This document shows positions 1-7,813 of a stretch of 64,000 nucleotides of DNA, piece after piece. Below the pieces are notes generated by a model. It did not search any database and was not told the DNA's origin. It saw nothing but the letters and a program-made list of their open reading frames with translations. Both the position numbers and the translations under genes were made by a program. Location: contig JAIQGF010000007.1 in NCBI GenBank assembly GCA_020072845.1, positions 62,001 through 126,000 of the forward strand, in the 5' to 3' direction. The stretch's first letter is position 1, and every line of letters starts with the position of its first letter. This stretch comes from Terriglobia bacterium (GTDB taxonomy: Bacteria > Acidobacteriota > Terriglobia > Terriglobales > Acidobacteriaceae).

Positions 1-531
1 GCAGGTCACCTGCTCGACGTGCGAAACGTGGCCGACTGCCGCTTCATGGGTCACCGTTCCAACGGAGTTGCATCCGCCGTAAGCCGGTTCGCAGACGTTT
101 AAGGAAATCGTTCCGTCGGCGTTGCTGAGGGCCACACGGAACAACTCGACATTCTGCAATCCATTGCGCTCGATCGCTCTCCGCGCACGCTTCCAATCCC
201 GCTCCGAGGGTTCGAACGCCAGCACGCGCCCCGTCGCCCCGACCAGTTTGGCCGCCAGCACCGTGTACAGTCCAAGGTTTGCTCCCACATCAATGAAGGT
301 CATTCCCGGTGCGAGGACATCCTGCATTGCTCGCCGCACGGCGCCTTCGAAATCGAGATACAGCAGGTGTCGCGAGAGTTCTTCCGCAGGATAAAGGTAC
401 ACGCCCGCGCCATCGAGCAATGGTTGGAATACGGTGAGGCCGCAACGCCACCTCATCCGCCGGTATTGCAAGAAAGGATCTTGCAGCGCGCGCATCAACA
501 CGCCGCCTGCGCGCCTCACGAATGACGCCAT
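1..531 (-). CDS. FkbM family methyltransferase, partial (3' end off window)
   Basis: The minus-strand frame starting at ATG 531 stays open to base 1, giving the first 177 residues. A SAM-binding glycine motif, FIDVGANLGLYTVLA, begins near residue 79 and is followed by GRVLAFEPS, the classic start of FkbM-type methyltransferases, which O-methylate sugars or polyketides. The ATG overlaps the end of the upstream methyltransferase gene by 16 bases, so the two are probably co-translated. The polysaccharide context suggests methylation of an exported glycan. The substrate cannot be told from the sequence, and the C-terminal part is missing. Confidence 0.75.
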   Translation of the reverse strand, partial: MASFVRRAGGVLMRALQDPFLQYRRMRWRCGLTVFQPLLDGAGVYLYPAEELSRHLLYLDFEGAVRRAMQDVLAPGMTFIDVGANLGLYTVLAAKLVGATGRVLAFEPSERDWKRARRAIERNGLQNVELFRVALSNADGTISLNVCEPAYGGCNSVGTVTHEAAVGHVSHVEQVTC

Positions 532-1766
532 CGAAGTCCTCTGTCCTTTGCCGTTCTGTCGGCCGTTTGTCGGGATGCCAGAAAACGTATATACCTTCCG
601 GCGACTGCGCTTTGCGGCGTGTCACTGATCACCTGCAAACTGAATCCTCTGCTGCAGAAGAACCTCTGCAGATCCTGCTTGTCAAACAGATAGCTGAAGG
701 TGTTGATGCCTGAGGTCGAAAGGGTTGTGGGTTCTTCGTATGTCTTGGCCCGGTATTCATCTCCCTCATATCGCAATACTGTCCACGGTCCTGCGGGCAT
801 GTCGTCGGTGGCACAAAATCCGCCGAGGAATACGTGGTCGGAAAGGGAGATCAGGTTCTCCAGGAAGATGAACGGCGCAATGCTGTGGTAGTAAACGCCG
901 TGGGCGAATACCAGATCGTAGCGTCCGTAGGTACGGCCGCTGACGTTGTGGAAGTCATCCATAATGACCTTCACTCCGTGCCATGCGAAGGCCTGCGCCG
1001 CAGCCATAGTCTTGGCCGCATTTTCTCCCCGTGCTTCCACACAATCTACTTGCGCCGCTCCCAATTTCAGGATGGCCGCCGTCTGCGCCCCTTCCAAGGG
1101 TCCGAATTCGATCACTCTTTTCCCCTTGAGCGGCAGGAGCCGGTCCAATTCACGAAACGGGGAAACCGCCGGCGCTTCCTCGTACGGCGTAATCCCGTAC
1201 AGTTCACGCCCGAGATAGAAACCCACCAGGTCATTCAGCGAAGTCACTGCGTAATCAACTCTCGCCATCAGCGCCGTAACCTGGGTGAAGGGCAGCAACA
1301 ATTGAGTGATCACAGCGATCCGGGAACCGACGGCTGTTTGCAGCTTTGCCACGGTTTTCCAGTGCTCGTCGGTCATCGGGATCCGCGCTATCAACACTAA
1401 TCCCGGCGCCGCCGGCGGCGCGTCTTGCCAGTCCCAATTCACAATCTGCGGCGTAATACCCGGACACCGTGAGGGCAACTGCCACGAATCGAGGAGTGCT
1501 TTATCGCCCAGGATGGTGATTTCATTGCATTCCTGACGCGCCAGTTGGAACGCAACCAGGTCGCCGACGCAACCGGCGTTAAATAGTTCCTCGAGGCCGA
1601 TGTAATGCGGCGCCAGCGTCGTTGGCTCCTGCCGCTCCTGCCGCCGCGCCGTCAATGCCTGCCCAATGCGTTTGAAGTTGTGTTCCGGGCTCTCGCGATA
1701 CAGGGCGCGCCCCGCGCGTCGGATGAATTGCACCACCTCGGATTGCCTCCAGTTGGAAATCGCCAT
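516..1766 (-). CDS. class I SAM-dependent methyltransferase
   Basis: This 416-residue protein has an N-terminal region of about 210 residues that I do not recognise, followed by a Rossmann methyltransferase domain. Motif I is RVIEFGPLEGAQT at about 217-229, and an acidic strand end (VDCVEARGENA) follows it. The fold points to a SAM methyltransferase. Its place between a Wzt-type ATPase and an FkbM methyltransferase suggests modification of a polysaccharide or its lipid-linked precursor. The gap to the upstream ABC gene is 36 bases, so it is probably in the same transcript. Confidence 0.7.
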   Translation of the reverse strand: MAISNWRQSEVVQFIRRAGRALYRESPEHNFKRIGQALTARRQERQEPTTLAPHYIGLEELFNAGCVGDLVAFQLARQECNEITILGDKALLDSWQLPSRCPGITPQIVNWDWQDAPPAAPGLVLIARIPMTDEHWKTVAKLQTAVGSRIAVITQLLLPFTQVTALMARVDYAVTSLNDLVGFYLGRELYGITPYEEAPAVSPFRELDRLLPLKGKRVIEFGPLEGAQTAAILKLGAAQVDCVEARGENAAKTMAAAQAFAWHGVKVIMDDFHNVSGRTYGRYDLVFAHGVYYHSIAPFIFLENLISLSDHVFLGGFCATDDMPAGPWTVLRYEGDEYRAKTYEEPTTLSTSGINTFSYLFDKQDLQRFFCSRGFSLQVISDTPQSAVAGRYIRFLASRQTADRTAKDRGLRWRHS

Positions 1767-1802
1767 CTTACTTATTCATGGCGTCAGTCGCACTGTATCA
1801 CT

Positions 1803-3053
1803 TCAATCCTGACCTGCCGCTGGGCCATCGAAGGTTGCACAGAACGCACGCGCTTGCAGACCCACATTTCCGAACCATCCTCCCTCGAGCTTGCGGGCCC
1901 CATACACCGGCGTCTCCACCACCGTGAAGCGGAACATGGCGGGCACAAACTCGTACTTCAGCTCCCGGACGTCCCGCAACTGCACCTCCAGGTCGTAAGC
2001 ACCCGCCAGCAGCGGAAAGTCTTCGATCACGAAGCCCATTTCCACCGATTCCTTTGCCGCCAGCGGCGGAAAGGTTGCCAAATCATTCGACGGCACGCCC
2101 GCGATCCGCTGCCCGTCCAAAGTCAAAAACGAGACGTAGATTCCCGGCCCTTTCATCGCCGTCTTCGCGGTGAATCGCACCCGTACCTCGACCCGGTCGA
2201 AAGTCTTGATCACCGGGCTGCTGAGGGACCGGATCTGGACATCCCTGACGATGCAGGTGGGTGTTTCCGCCTGCATTTCAGTCGCGAGCGCCATCTGTAC
2301 GCTCGCCAAGTACTTGTCGGCGACGTCATTAATCTCACCGTCGGCGACAATGCCCCCGCTCTCCAGCGCGATCCCGCGCTGACACACCTGCCGCAGCGCC
2401 GACATGTTGTGGCTGACGAACAGGATGGTCCGCCCGCTTTGTCCCACTGAGCGCACCTTTTCGAAACACTTTTTCTGGAACTGTGCGTCTCCCACCGCCA
2501 GCACTTCGTCGACCAGGAGGATTTCCGTTTCCAGGTGCGCCGCCACGGCAAACGCCAAGCGCACGTACATGCCGCTGGAATAGCGCTTGACGGGCGTGTC
2601 CAGGAATTTCTCGATTTCCGCAAACGCCACGATTTCGTCGAACTTGCGCGCGATCTCCGCCTTCCTCATGCCGAGGATTGCCCCGTTCAAGTAGATGTTC
2701 TCGCGCCCGGTCAGCTCGGGATGAAACCCGGTGCCCACCTCCAGCAGCGAACCTACCCGCCCGCGCACTTCCGCAAAGCCCTGGGTCGGCTCCGTGATGC
2801 GAGACAGCACCTTCAGCAGGGTGCTCTTGCCGGCGCCATTGCGCCCGATGATCCCGACGACTTCCCCCTCGCCGATCTGGCATGAGAGGTCGCGCAAAGC
2901 CCAGATCGTCGAATCATTTCCATGGGCGCCCTTGTGGCGGCGGAGCGGAGCTGCCAGCCGGTGCATGAGCGCTTCCCGCAAGGAGTTCGTGGGACGCTCG
3001 CCAATCCGGTAGCGCTTGCTGAGCGATGCGCAATGAATGGCGATGTTGCTCAT
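1803..3053 (-). CDS. wzt: polysaccharide ABC transporter ATP-binding protein with C-terminal substrate domain (Wzt-like)
   Basis: The ATPase has Walker A GRNGAGKST, the signature YSSGMYVRLAF and Walker B ILLVDEVLAVGD, spaced as in the KpsT/Wzt/TagH family. After about residue 240 there is an extra 170-residue C-terminal domain. In Wzt proteins such a domain binds the modified end of the O-polysaccharide and so sets chain export. The listed start is ATG 3053; an in-frame TTG lies two codons upstream at 3059. It works with the permease encoded just upstream (3351-4241) to move a lipid-linked glycan across the inner membrane. Confidence 0.88.
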   Translation of the reverse strand: MSNIAIHCASLSKRYRIGERPTNSLREALMHRLAAPLRRHKGAHGNDSTIWALRDLSCQIGEGEVVGIIGRNGAGKSTLLKVLSRITEPTQGFAEVRGRVGSLLEVGTGFHPELTGRENIYLNGAILGMRKAEIARKFDEIVAFAEIEKFLDTPVKRYSSGMYVRLAFAVAAHLETEILLVDEVLAVGDAQFQKKCFEKVRSVGQSGRTILFVSHNMSALRQVCQRGIALESGGIVADGEINDVADKYLASVQMALATEMQAETPTCIVRDVQIRSLSSPVIKTFDRVEVRVRFTAKTAMKGPGIYVSFLTLDGQRIAGVPSNDLATFPPLAAKESVEMGFVIEDFPLLAGAYDLEVQLRDVRELKYEFVPAMFRFTVVETPVYGARKLEGGWFGNVGLQARAFCATFDGPAAGQD

Positions 3054-3076
3054 GAACAAAAATGGAGAGTAGCCGG

Positions 3077-3082
3077 ATTATA
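3077..3082 (-). promoter_or_regulatory. possible -10 element for the wzt-like gene
   Basis: A perfect TATAAT reads on the minus strand here, 24 bases upstream of the ATG at 3053. No good -35 box is present at 16-18 bases, so this is weak. It could give wzt and the downstream methyltransferases their own transcript. Confidence 0.3.
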
Positions 3083-3350
3083 ACCGAATGAAAGTTGACG
3101 CGGGAAGCCAGGCGCATGATTCGCCACCATGAGCTTCCCAGTCCGCCAGCCGATGTTCGGTTCGTGCCAGCAGCACGTCATATTGCAACATTTGGCCGCT
3201 GCGCGGGTCCACATATCCCGGCGTGATGTACCACACTTCGAACCCTCGCCGGTACAGATAGTCGAGGATTTCGGGAGCCAGCGCCTTCTGCCATTGACTT
3301 CCATCAGCGCCCGGTCCGATGGCGAAGCGACCGCGGAGCTGAGCTGCGGC
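3078..3350 (-). other. open frame continuing past the Wzm stop, no start codon at its head
   Basis: The gap between the permease stop and wzt is not empty: the permease frame continues after its TGA for about 90 codons to a TAA. The translation has ordinary protein composition, for example SQWQKALAPEILDYLYRRGF and then EVWYITPGYVDPRSGQ. No ATG lies near its start; the first is far in. It may be a remnant of a lost gene or a former C-terminal extension. I do not recognise the family, and chance in high-GC DNA is possible. Confidence 0.25.
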
Positions 3351-4241
3351 TCACACGATGTCGGCGAAAGTCTTTTCCATGCGGCGGAAGTAGTGGAGGC
3401 CGGCAATGAGCAGTAACAGCACCAGTCCGACCGATACGCCCAGCATGGCGCCGGGACTCGGGCCGGTCCCGAGCAGCGCCCAACGAAAGCCTTCGACGAC
3501 ACCCGCCATGGGATTGAGCACAAGCACCCACCGCCAGCGCGCAGGAACCACGGAAGCGGGATAGCCGACCGGGGTGGCGAGCATCCAGAATTGGACAAGA
3601 AAACCGAGAGTGTACTGAACGTCGCGGTAGCGGACGTTGATGGCGGAGAGCCAAACGCCCGCGGTCAAGGAAGTAATCACGGCGAACAGCACGAACACGG
3701 GCAACAAGATCACGCCTTTGCCGGGCGGGACGCGATAGTACGCCATCATCGCCAACAGCAGGAGAAAAGCGATGGCGAAATCCAGCAGGCCGGCAAGGAC
3801 GGAGGCGATGGGGATCACCAGCCGCGGAAAATAGACTTTGCTGATCAGGTTTTGGCTCTGCACCAGGCTGTTGCTCGACTGCGAAAGACCGAAGGCGAAC
3901 AACTGCCAAGGCAAGAGTCCGCAAAAGGCGAAGATCGGATACGGCACCGAAACCGGGACCTTGGCGACGCGGCTAAAGAGCAGGGTGAAAATCGCCATCA
4001 GAAAGAGCGGCTGCAGCAGAGCCCAGGCGGCGCCGAGCGCGGTCTGCTTGTAGCGTACCTTGATGTCGCGCCAAGCAAGAAAGTACAGCAGTTCGCGATA
4101 CTCCCAAATCTCGCGCAGGTTGACCGCGGACAAGCCTCGCGAGGGGGCAATCAAGGTGACCGCCGGCGCGGGAGCGACCACGCCGGCCGGCAGGTGCTGC
4201 ATCGCGTTGACCTGTGGTTCGCTCACTCCGGGGGCCGCCAC
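3351..4241 (-). CDS. wzm: polysaccharide ABC transporter permease (Wzm/ABC-2 type)
   Basis: The 296-residue membrane protein has about six hydrophobic segments after a roughly 65-residue cytoplasmic N-terminus. It carries the family-typical opening REIWEYRELLYFLAWRDIKV and the later WMLATPVGYP. Such permeases pair with Wzt ATPases to export O-antigen or capsule. GTG 4241 is preceded by GAGGAGG at a spacing of about 4 bases and overlaps the upstream fusion gene by 19 bases. A second GTG at 4226 overlaps the TGA directly and is an alternative start. Confidence 0.88.
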   Translation of the reverse strand: MAAPGVSEPQVNAMQHLPAGVVAPAPAVTLIAPSRGLSAVNLREIWEYRELLYFLAWRDIKVRYKQTALGAAWALLQPLFLMAIFTLLFSRVAKVPVSVPYPIFAFCGLLPWQLFAFGLSQSSNSLVQSQNLISKVYFPRLVIPIASVLAGLLDFAIAFLLLLAMMAYYRVPPGKGVILLPVFVLFAVITSLTAGVWLSAINVRYRDVQYTLGFLVQFWMLATPVGYPASVVPARWRWVLVLNPMAGVVEGFRWALLGTGPSPGAMLGVSVGLVLLLLIAGLHYFRRMEKTFADIV

Positions 4242-7200
4242 AGCACCTCCTCGAGTCGCTGGCGAAACATGTTGAAGGAAAAATTGTTTTCCAGCCGCCG
4301 CAGCCCGGCGCGCCCCATCATGAGGCGCGAGGGTTCGTCGGCAATCAAGGTCATGATGGCGAGCTCCAGGCTGCGGGGATCGCCGGGTGCGGTCAACAGG
4401 CCGGTTTCGCCGTCAACAATGACCTCGGGCACGGCGGCGGCGCGCGCGCCGATGCAAGGTTTGCCGTACTGCATGGCTTCCAAGAACACGATGCCGAACC
4501 CTTCCTTGAGGCTGGGGAGCACGAACATGTCGCAGGCCTGGTAGTACAGCGGCAATTCGCGCTCCGAAACGCGGCCGGTGAACTTCACTCTATCATCGAT
4601 GCGAAGCTGGGCGGCGAGGCGCTGCAGGCGGGCGCGATCGCTGCCTTCACCGACAACCACGAGGAAGGTGTCGGGCGCCTGCTTCAAAACCGCGGGCATC
4701 GCCTCCAAGATGAGATCAATGCGTTTGTAGAATTCGGTCTGATGGAGTCGCGACACGCTGAGCAACATGGGGCCGGGCGGCAGATGAAGCAGGGCGCGAG
4801 GGTCGCCGGTCGCGATGTCGGCGCCGCCGTAGAACGGATCCAGCGTGTCGGGAAAGGTGGTAAAGGCCAGACCGTTGATCTGGTTGTGGAGGAGCATCTC
4901 GTCGCGGGTAAAGTCGCTGACCGTCAGGATTTCATCCAGGCGCCGCACCCCCCAGCGCTGCAACGCGGGCAGCGGCTTCCATACTTCGATCCCGTGCGCG
5001 ACCAGCACGGAATAGACGGCCGGGGCCGACATCTTCATCAGCGGCAAAACCGGGCAAAAATTGACGTGTCCGATGATGGCCGTGGTGGCGCGCCGGGCAT
5101 GCTGCATAGCGGCGATCGTAAAGCGCGCCGTGTTCCGCTGGAAGGCATGGCAGGAGACGAGTTCCGGGTTGAAATAGGGAGAATCGTATGCGGTGCGTCG
5201 ACGGTCATTGAGGACCAGCAGCTCGACCTGCCAGCCGCGCGATGCGGCGATGCCGTCGAGGGCCTTGACCAGCGAACGATTGAAGGTCTGGATGCCGCCG
5301 ACAGCGTCGAACAGATCGGTGAACAGCACCAACACGCGTTGCTGTCCCGTGCGCGGAGCGCCGCGGCGCATACGGGGAACGTGATGGAGCGACGCCGGCT
5401 TCACGCCAAGGGTGGATGCGGATACGGTGTCGGACGAAGTGACGCGGGCCACGGGCGCGGCGCCGGCGCGCGCGGCAGCGGCGGCGGGGCGCTGGGTCTC
5501 CATGGCCCGGGCCAGGACCGAAAGGGCCCACGGCCGCGACCAATGCACTCCGCCCTTCCTGAATTGCGACCACAATTCCTGGACAGCGCGGGATTCGAAC
5601 AGCCGGCGCGATTGGACATCGGCCTCGAGGAGTCCGGGGTCGGCCCGCAACCACTCGCCGAAGGGAAAGCTGAAGCCCTTCTTCGGACGGTCCCAGACAA
5701 TGCGTGGCAGGGCATCCCCCAGAGCGTTGACCAGCAGCGGCTTGGGCGAATTACCACGCAAGCGCTTGGCGGCGGAGACGGCGAGCACGCCGGCGACAAC
5801 ATCATTGTCGAGATAAGGAACACGAGCTTCGATGGAATGCCGCATGCTCATGACATCGGTGTCTTTCAACAACTGGTTCTGCAGGTAGTGGTGAAACTCG
5901 AGGGCGACGAGGGAATCGACAAAGCTGGTGCGGGGCAGGCTGCCGGAACCGGGAATGCAGACGCCGAGGTCGCGCACCTCGCGTTGGGTGACGCCAAGAA
6001 ATTCCTGGATCTGTTGTGGGCCGAAGAGGCCGCGGAACAGGAGATACATGTTCTCCGGCGTGGGATGGTGCAGGTAGGTGAGCTTTTCACGGCGTCCATA
6101 GGGCAGCCCGGTATTGTAGGCGGTGCGCACCAGAGGGGAGCGCACTTCCCTGGGAATGCGCGCCATGAACCGCGAGACCGTTGACAGGGTGGCGGCGCGC
6201 TGCAAATGCTGGTAGCCAAGGAACAGCTCGTCGGCGCCGGTGCCGGCAAAGACCACGGTCAAACCGAACGCTTTGGCCGCCTTGGAAACGAAGTAGGTGT
6301 TGACGCCGTCAACCGTCGGCTGGTCCATGGCGTCAAAGATGCGGGGTAATTCCTGAAAGAAGTCGCGCCGGGTCAGGCGGACCTCGCCGTGTTGCGTGCC
6401 GTACTTCCTGGCGATCACGCGGGCGTAGAGGGACTCGTCGAATTCGGGTTCATTGAAGGTGACGGAAACGGTCTTGATTGGCTTTTGGCCGGCAAGACTG
6501 GCCAACGCAACGAGCGCGGAGGAATCGATGCCGCCGCTGAGAAAGATCCCGAGAGGCACGTCGCTGACGGAGTGGACGCGCACGGCATCGGTGAGCAGCG
6601 GCAAGAGGCGATCGTCGGCATGGTCGGCCGCAGCCTCGGGATGAAAACACTGGTTGAGGTCCCAGTACTTCCGCTTGTGAAGGTTTCCACGGTCACAGGT
6701 GAGCATGTGCGCGGCGGGCAGGGCGTGTACGCCGCGAATGGTGGTCAGCGGCAAAGGCACCGATCCCAATTGCAGGAAGCGCACCATGGTTTCAAGATTG
6801 TGCTGGTACGGGACCAAGCCGCTGGCCATCAGCGATTGCACTTCGGAGGCGAACAGGAATCGCTCGTCGTCGGCATAGTAGTAGAGCGGCTTGATGCCGA
6901 AGCGGTCTTTGGCGAGCAGCAGCGCCGGCGCGCTGCCGGTGCGCAGCAAGGCGCAGGCAAACATGCCGCGGAGGCGCGGCAGCAGACCGTCACCCCATTC
7001 TTCGTAGCCGTGGAGAAGGACCTCGGTATCGGAGTCGGAGCGGAAGCGGTAGCCGCGCTCCATCAACTGCGAGCGCAGTTCGCGGAAATTGTAGATCTCG
7101 CCGTTGTAGGTGATCCAGGTTCGGCCGTCGGAGCTGCCCATCGGCATGCGCGCCTTCTCCGAAAGGTCGATGATGGAAAGGCGGCGCGCGCCGAGCACGG

Positions 7201-7423
7201 CCGCCGCGCCCGAAGCGGACGCGGCGTAGCGGAAATCGTGACCGCGACCACGGGCCTCAATCTCCCGCCGTACCAGGGGATCGTCGGCGAGGGATTCGGG
7301 GAAGAGAACGCCCCAATCGTCAGGACCGCGGTGGACCTCGGCGTCGAGCATGCGCAACACGGCGGTCACATCCTGCGATGTCACCGGTCCGGACAGCTTC
7401 AAGAGTCCCGCGATGCCGCACAT
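4223..7423 (-). CDS. asparagine synthetase (glutamine-hydrolysing) fused to a family 4 glycosyltransferase
   Basis: One uninterrupted 1066-residue frame holds two enzymes. Residues 1-210 are a class II glutamine amidotransferase starting MCGIAGLLKL, with the N-terminal Cys2 nucleophile. About 240-620 is the AsnB synthetase domain with the PP-loop LSGGIDSSALVALASLAG. An Ala-rich linker follows at about 640-690. From about 694 the protein is a GT-B glycosyltransferase with VGGIQTF and the donor-site motif EGFGIVFLEAMQYGKPCIG. AsnB homologues in O-antigen loci amidate uronic acids, so the fused protein may couple sugar amidation with transfer; that is inference. The start is ATG 7423. Confidence 0.88.
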   Translation of the reverse strand: MCGIAGLLKLSGPVTSQDVTAVLRMLDAEVHRGPDDWGVLFPESLADDPLVRREIEARGRGHDFRYAASASGAAAVLGARRLSIIDLSEKARMPMGSSDGRTWITYNGEIYNFRELRSQLMERGYRFRSDSDTEVLLHGYEEWGDGLLPRLRGMFACALLRTGSAPALLLAKDRFGIKPLYYYADDERFLFASEVQSLMASGLVPYQHNLETMVRFLQLGSVPLPLTTIRGVHALPAAHMLTCDRGNLHKRKYWDLNQCFHPEAAADHADDRLLPLLTDAVRVHSVSDVPLGIFLSGGIDSSALVALASLAGQKPIKTVSVTFNEPEFDESLYARVIARKYGTQHGEVRLTRRDFFQELPRIFDAMDQPTVDGVNTYFVSKAAKAFGLTVVFAGTGADELFLGYQHLQRAATLSTVSRFMARIPREVRSPLVRTAYNTGLPYGRREKLTYLHHPTPENMYLLFRGLFGPQQIQEFLGVTQREVRDLGVCIPGSGSLPRTSFVDSLVALEFHHYLQNQLLKDTDVMSMRHSIEARVPYLDNDVVAGVLAVSAAKRLRGNSPKPLLVNALGDALPRIVWDRPKKGFSFPFGEWLRADPGLLEADVQSRRLFESRAVQELWSQFRKGGVHWSRPWALSVLARAMETQRPAAAAARAGAAPVARVTSSDTVSASTLGVKPASLHHVPRMRRGAPRTGQQRVLVLFTDLFDAVGGIQTFNRSLVKALDGIAASRGWQVELLVLNDRRRTAYDSPYFNPELVSCHAFQRNTARFTIAAMQHARRATTAIIGHVNFCPVLPLMKMSAPAVYSVLVAHGIEVWKPLPALQRWGVRRLDEILTVSDFTRDEMLLHNQINGLAFTTFPDTLDPFYGGADIATGDPRALLHLPPGPMLLSVSRLHQTEFYKRIDLILEAMPAVLKQAPDTFLVVVGEGSDRARLQRLAAQLRIDDRVKFTGRVSERELPLYYQACDMFVLPSLKEGFGIVFLEAMQYGKPCIGARAAAVPEVIVDGETGLLTAPGDPRSLELAIMTLIADEPSRLMMGRAGLRRLENNFSFNMFRQRLEEVLWRPPE

Positions 7424-7813
7424 GGTTAACTAAAAAGGTTCCTCTTGCGCCGGGAGGAAAGCAGCGCAGGGTTGCGTTTCCGCCGGCCGGCGCGAGATCG
7501 CACGCCGGGTGTTGTCGCCAGAAACGGCTCGTGGACGCGGTATGGAAAACCTTCCCGCCCGCCTGCATCGCCCAAAACCAGCGCTGGACGCGGAGTTCCG
7601 CCCGCGTTCTTCCGCATCAGGTTTCCGCCGTTGTCAGGAATATAGCACCCGCGAGTACGCGTCGAAAGTTCCGGGCAAGAATCAGATGTGTGCAAAAAGT
7701 CATTATCGCCTGTTCTCCACGGCACATACAGAGCGTTTTAATAAAGCAGAAAAACTGCTACTATCGGCCAACATCGTGGCCTCTGCCGTAATCGACGGCG
7801 TGCCGCCAGGAGC
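7424..7813. other. 390-bp divergent intergenic region
   Basis: This separates the minus-strand export genes from the plus-strand wzc-like gene and should carry both promoters. I see no conserved gene. On the plus strand a weak pair, TTTTAA (7736-7741) and TACTAT (7759-7764) with a 17-base spacer, could serve the kinase gene. It overlaps a small imperfect hairpin, AGCAG/CTGCT (7745-7759). Confidence 0.35.

Noticed and set aside
4214-6184. 656-codon plus-strand frame across the AsnB-glycosyltransferase fusion
   Set aside because: It is a shadow of a well-supported gene, with Gly/Gln/His-rich composition and no motif.
4223-7423. the AsnB domain as a lasso-peptide cyclase for the nearby precursor
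   Set aside because: It keeps the amidotransferase Cys2 and is fused to a sugar transferase in a polysaccharide operon. Lasso cyclases are normally stand-alone with a degenerate N-terminal domain.
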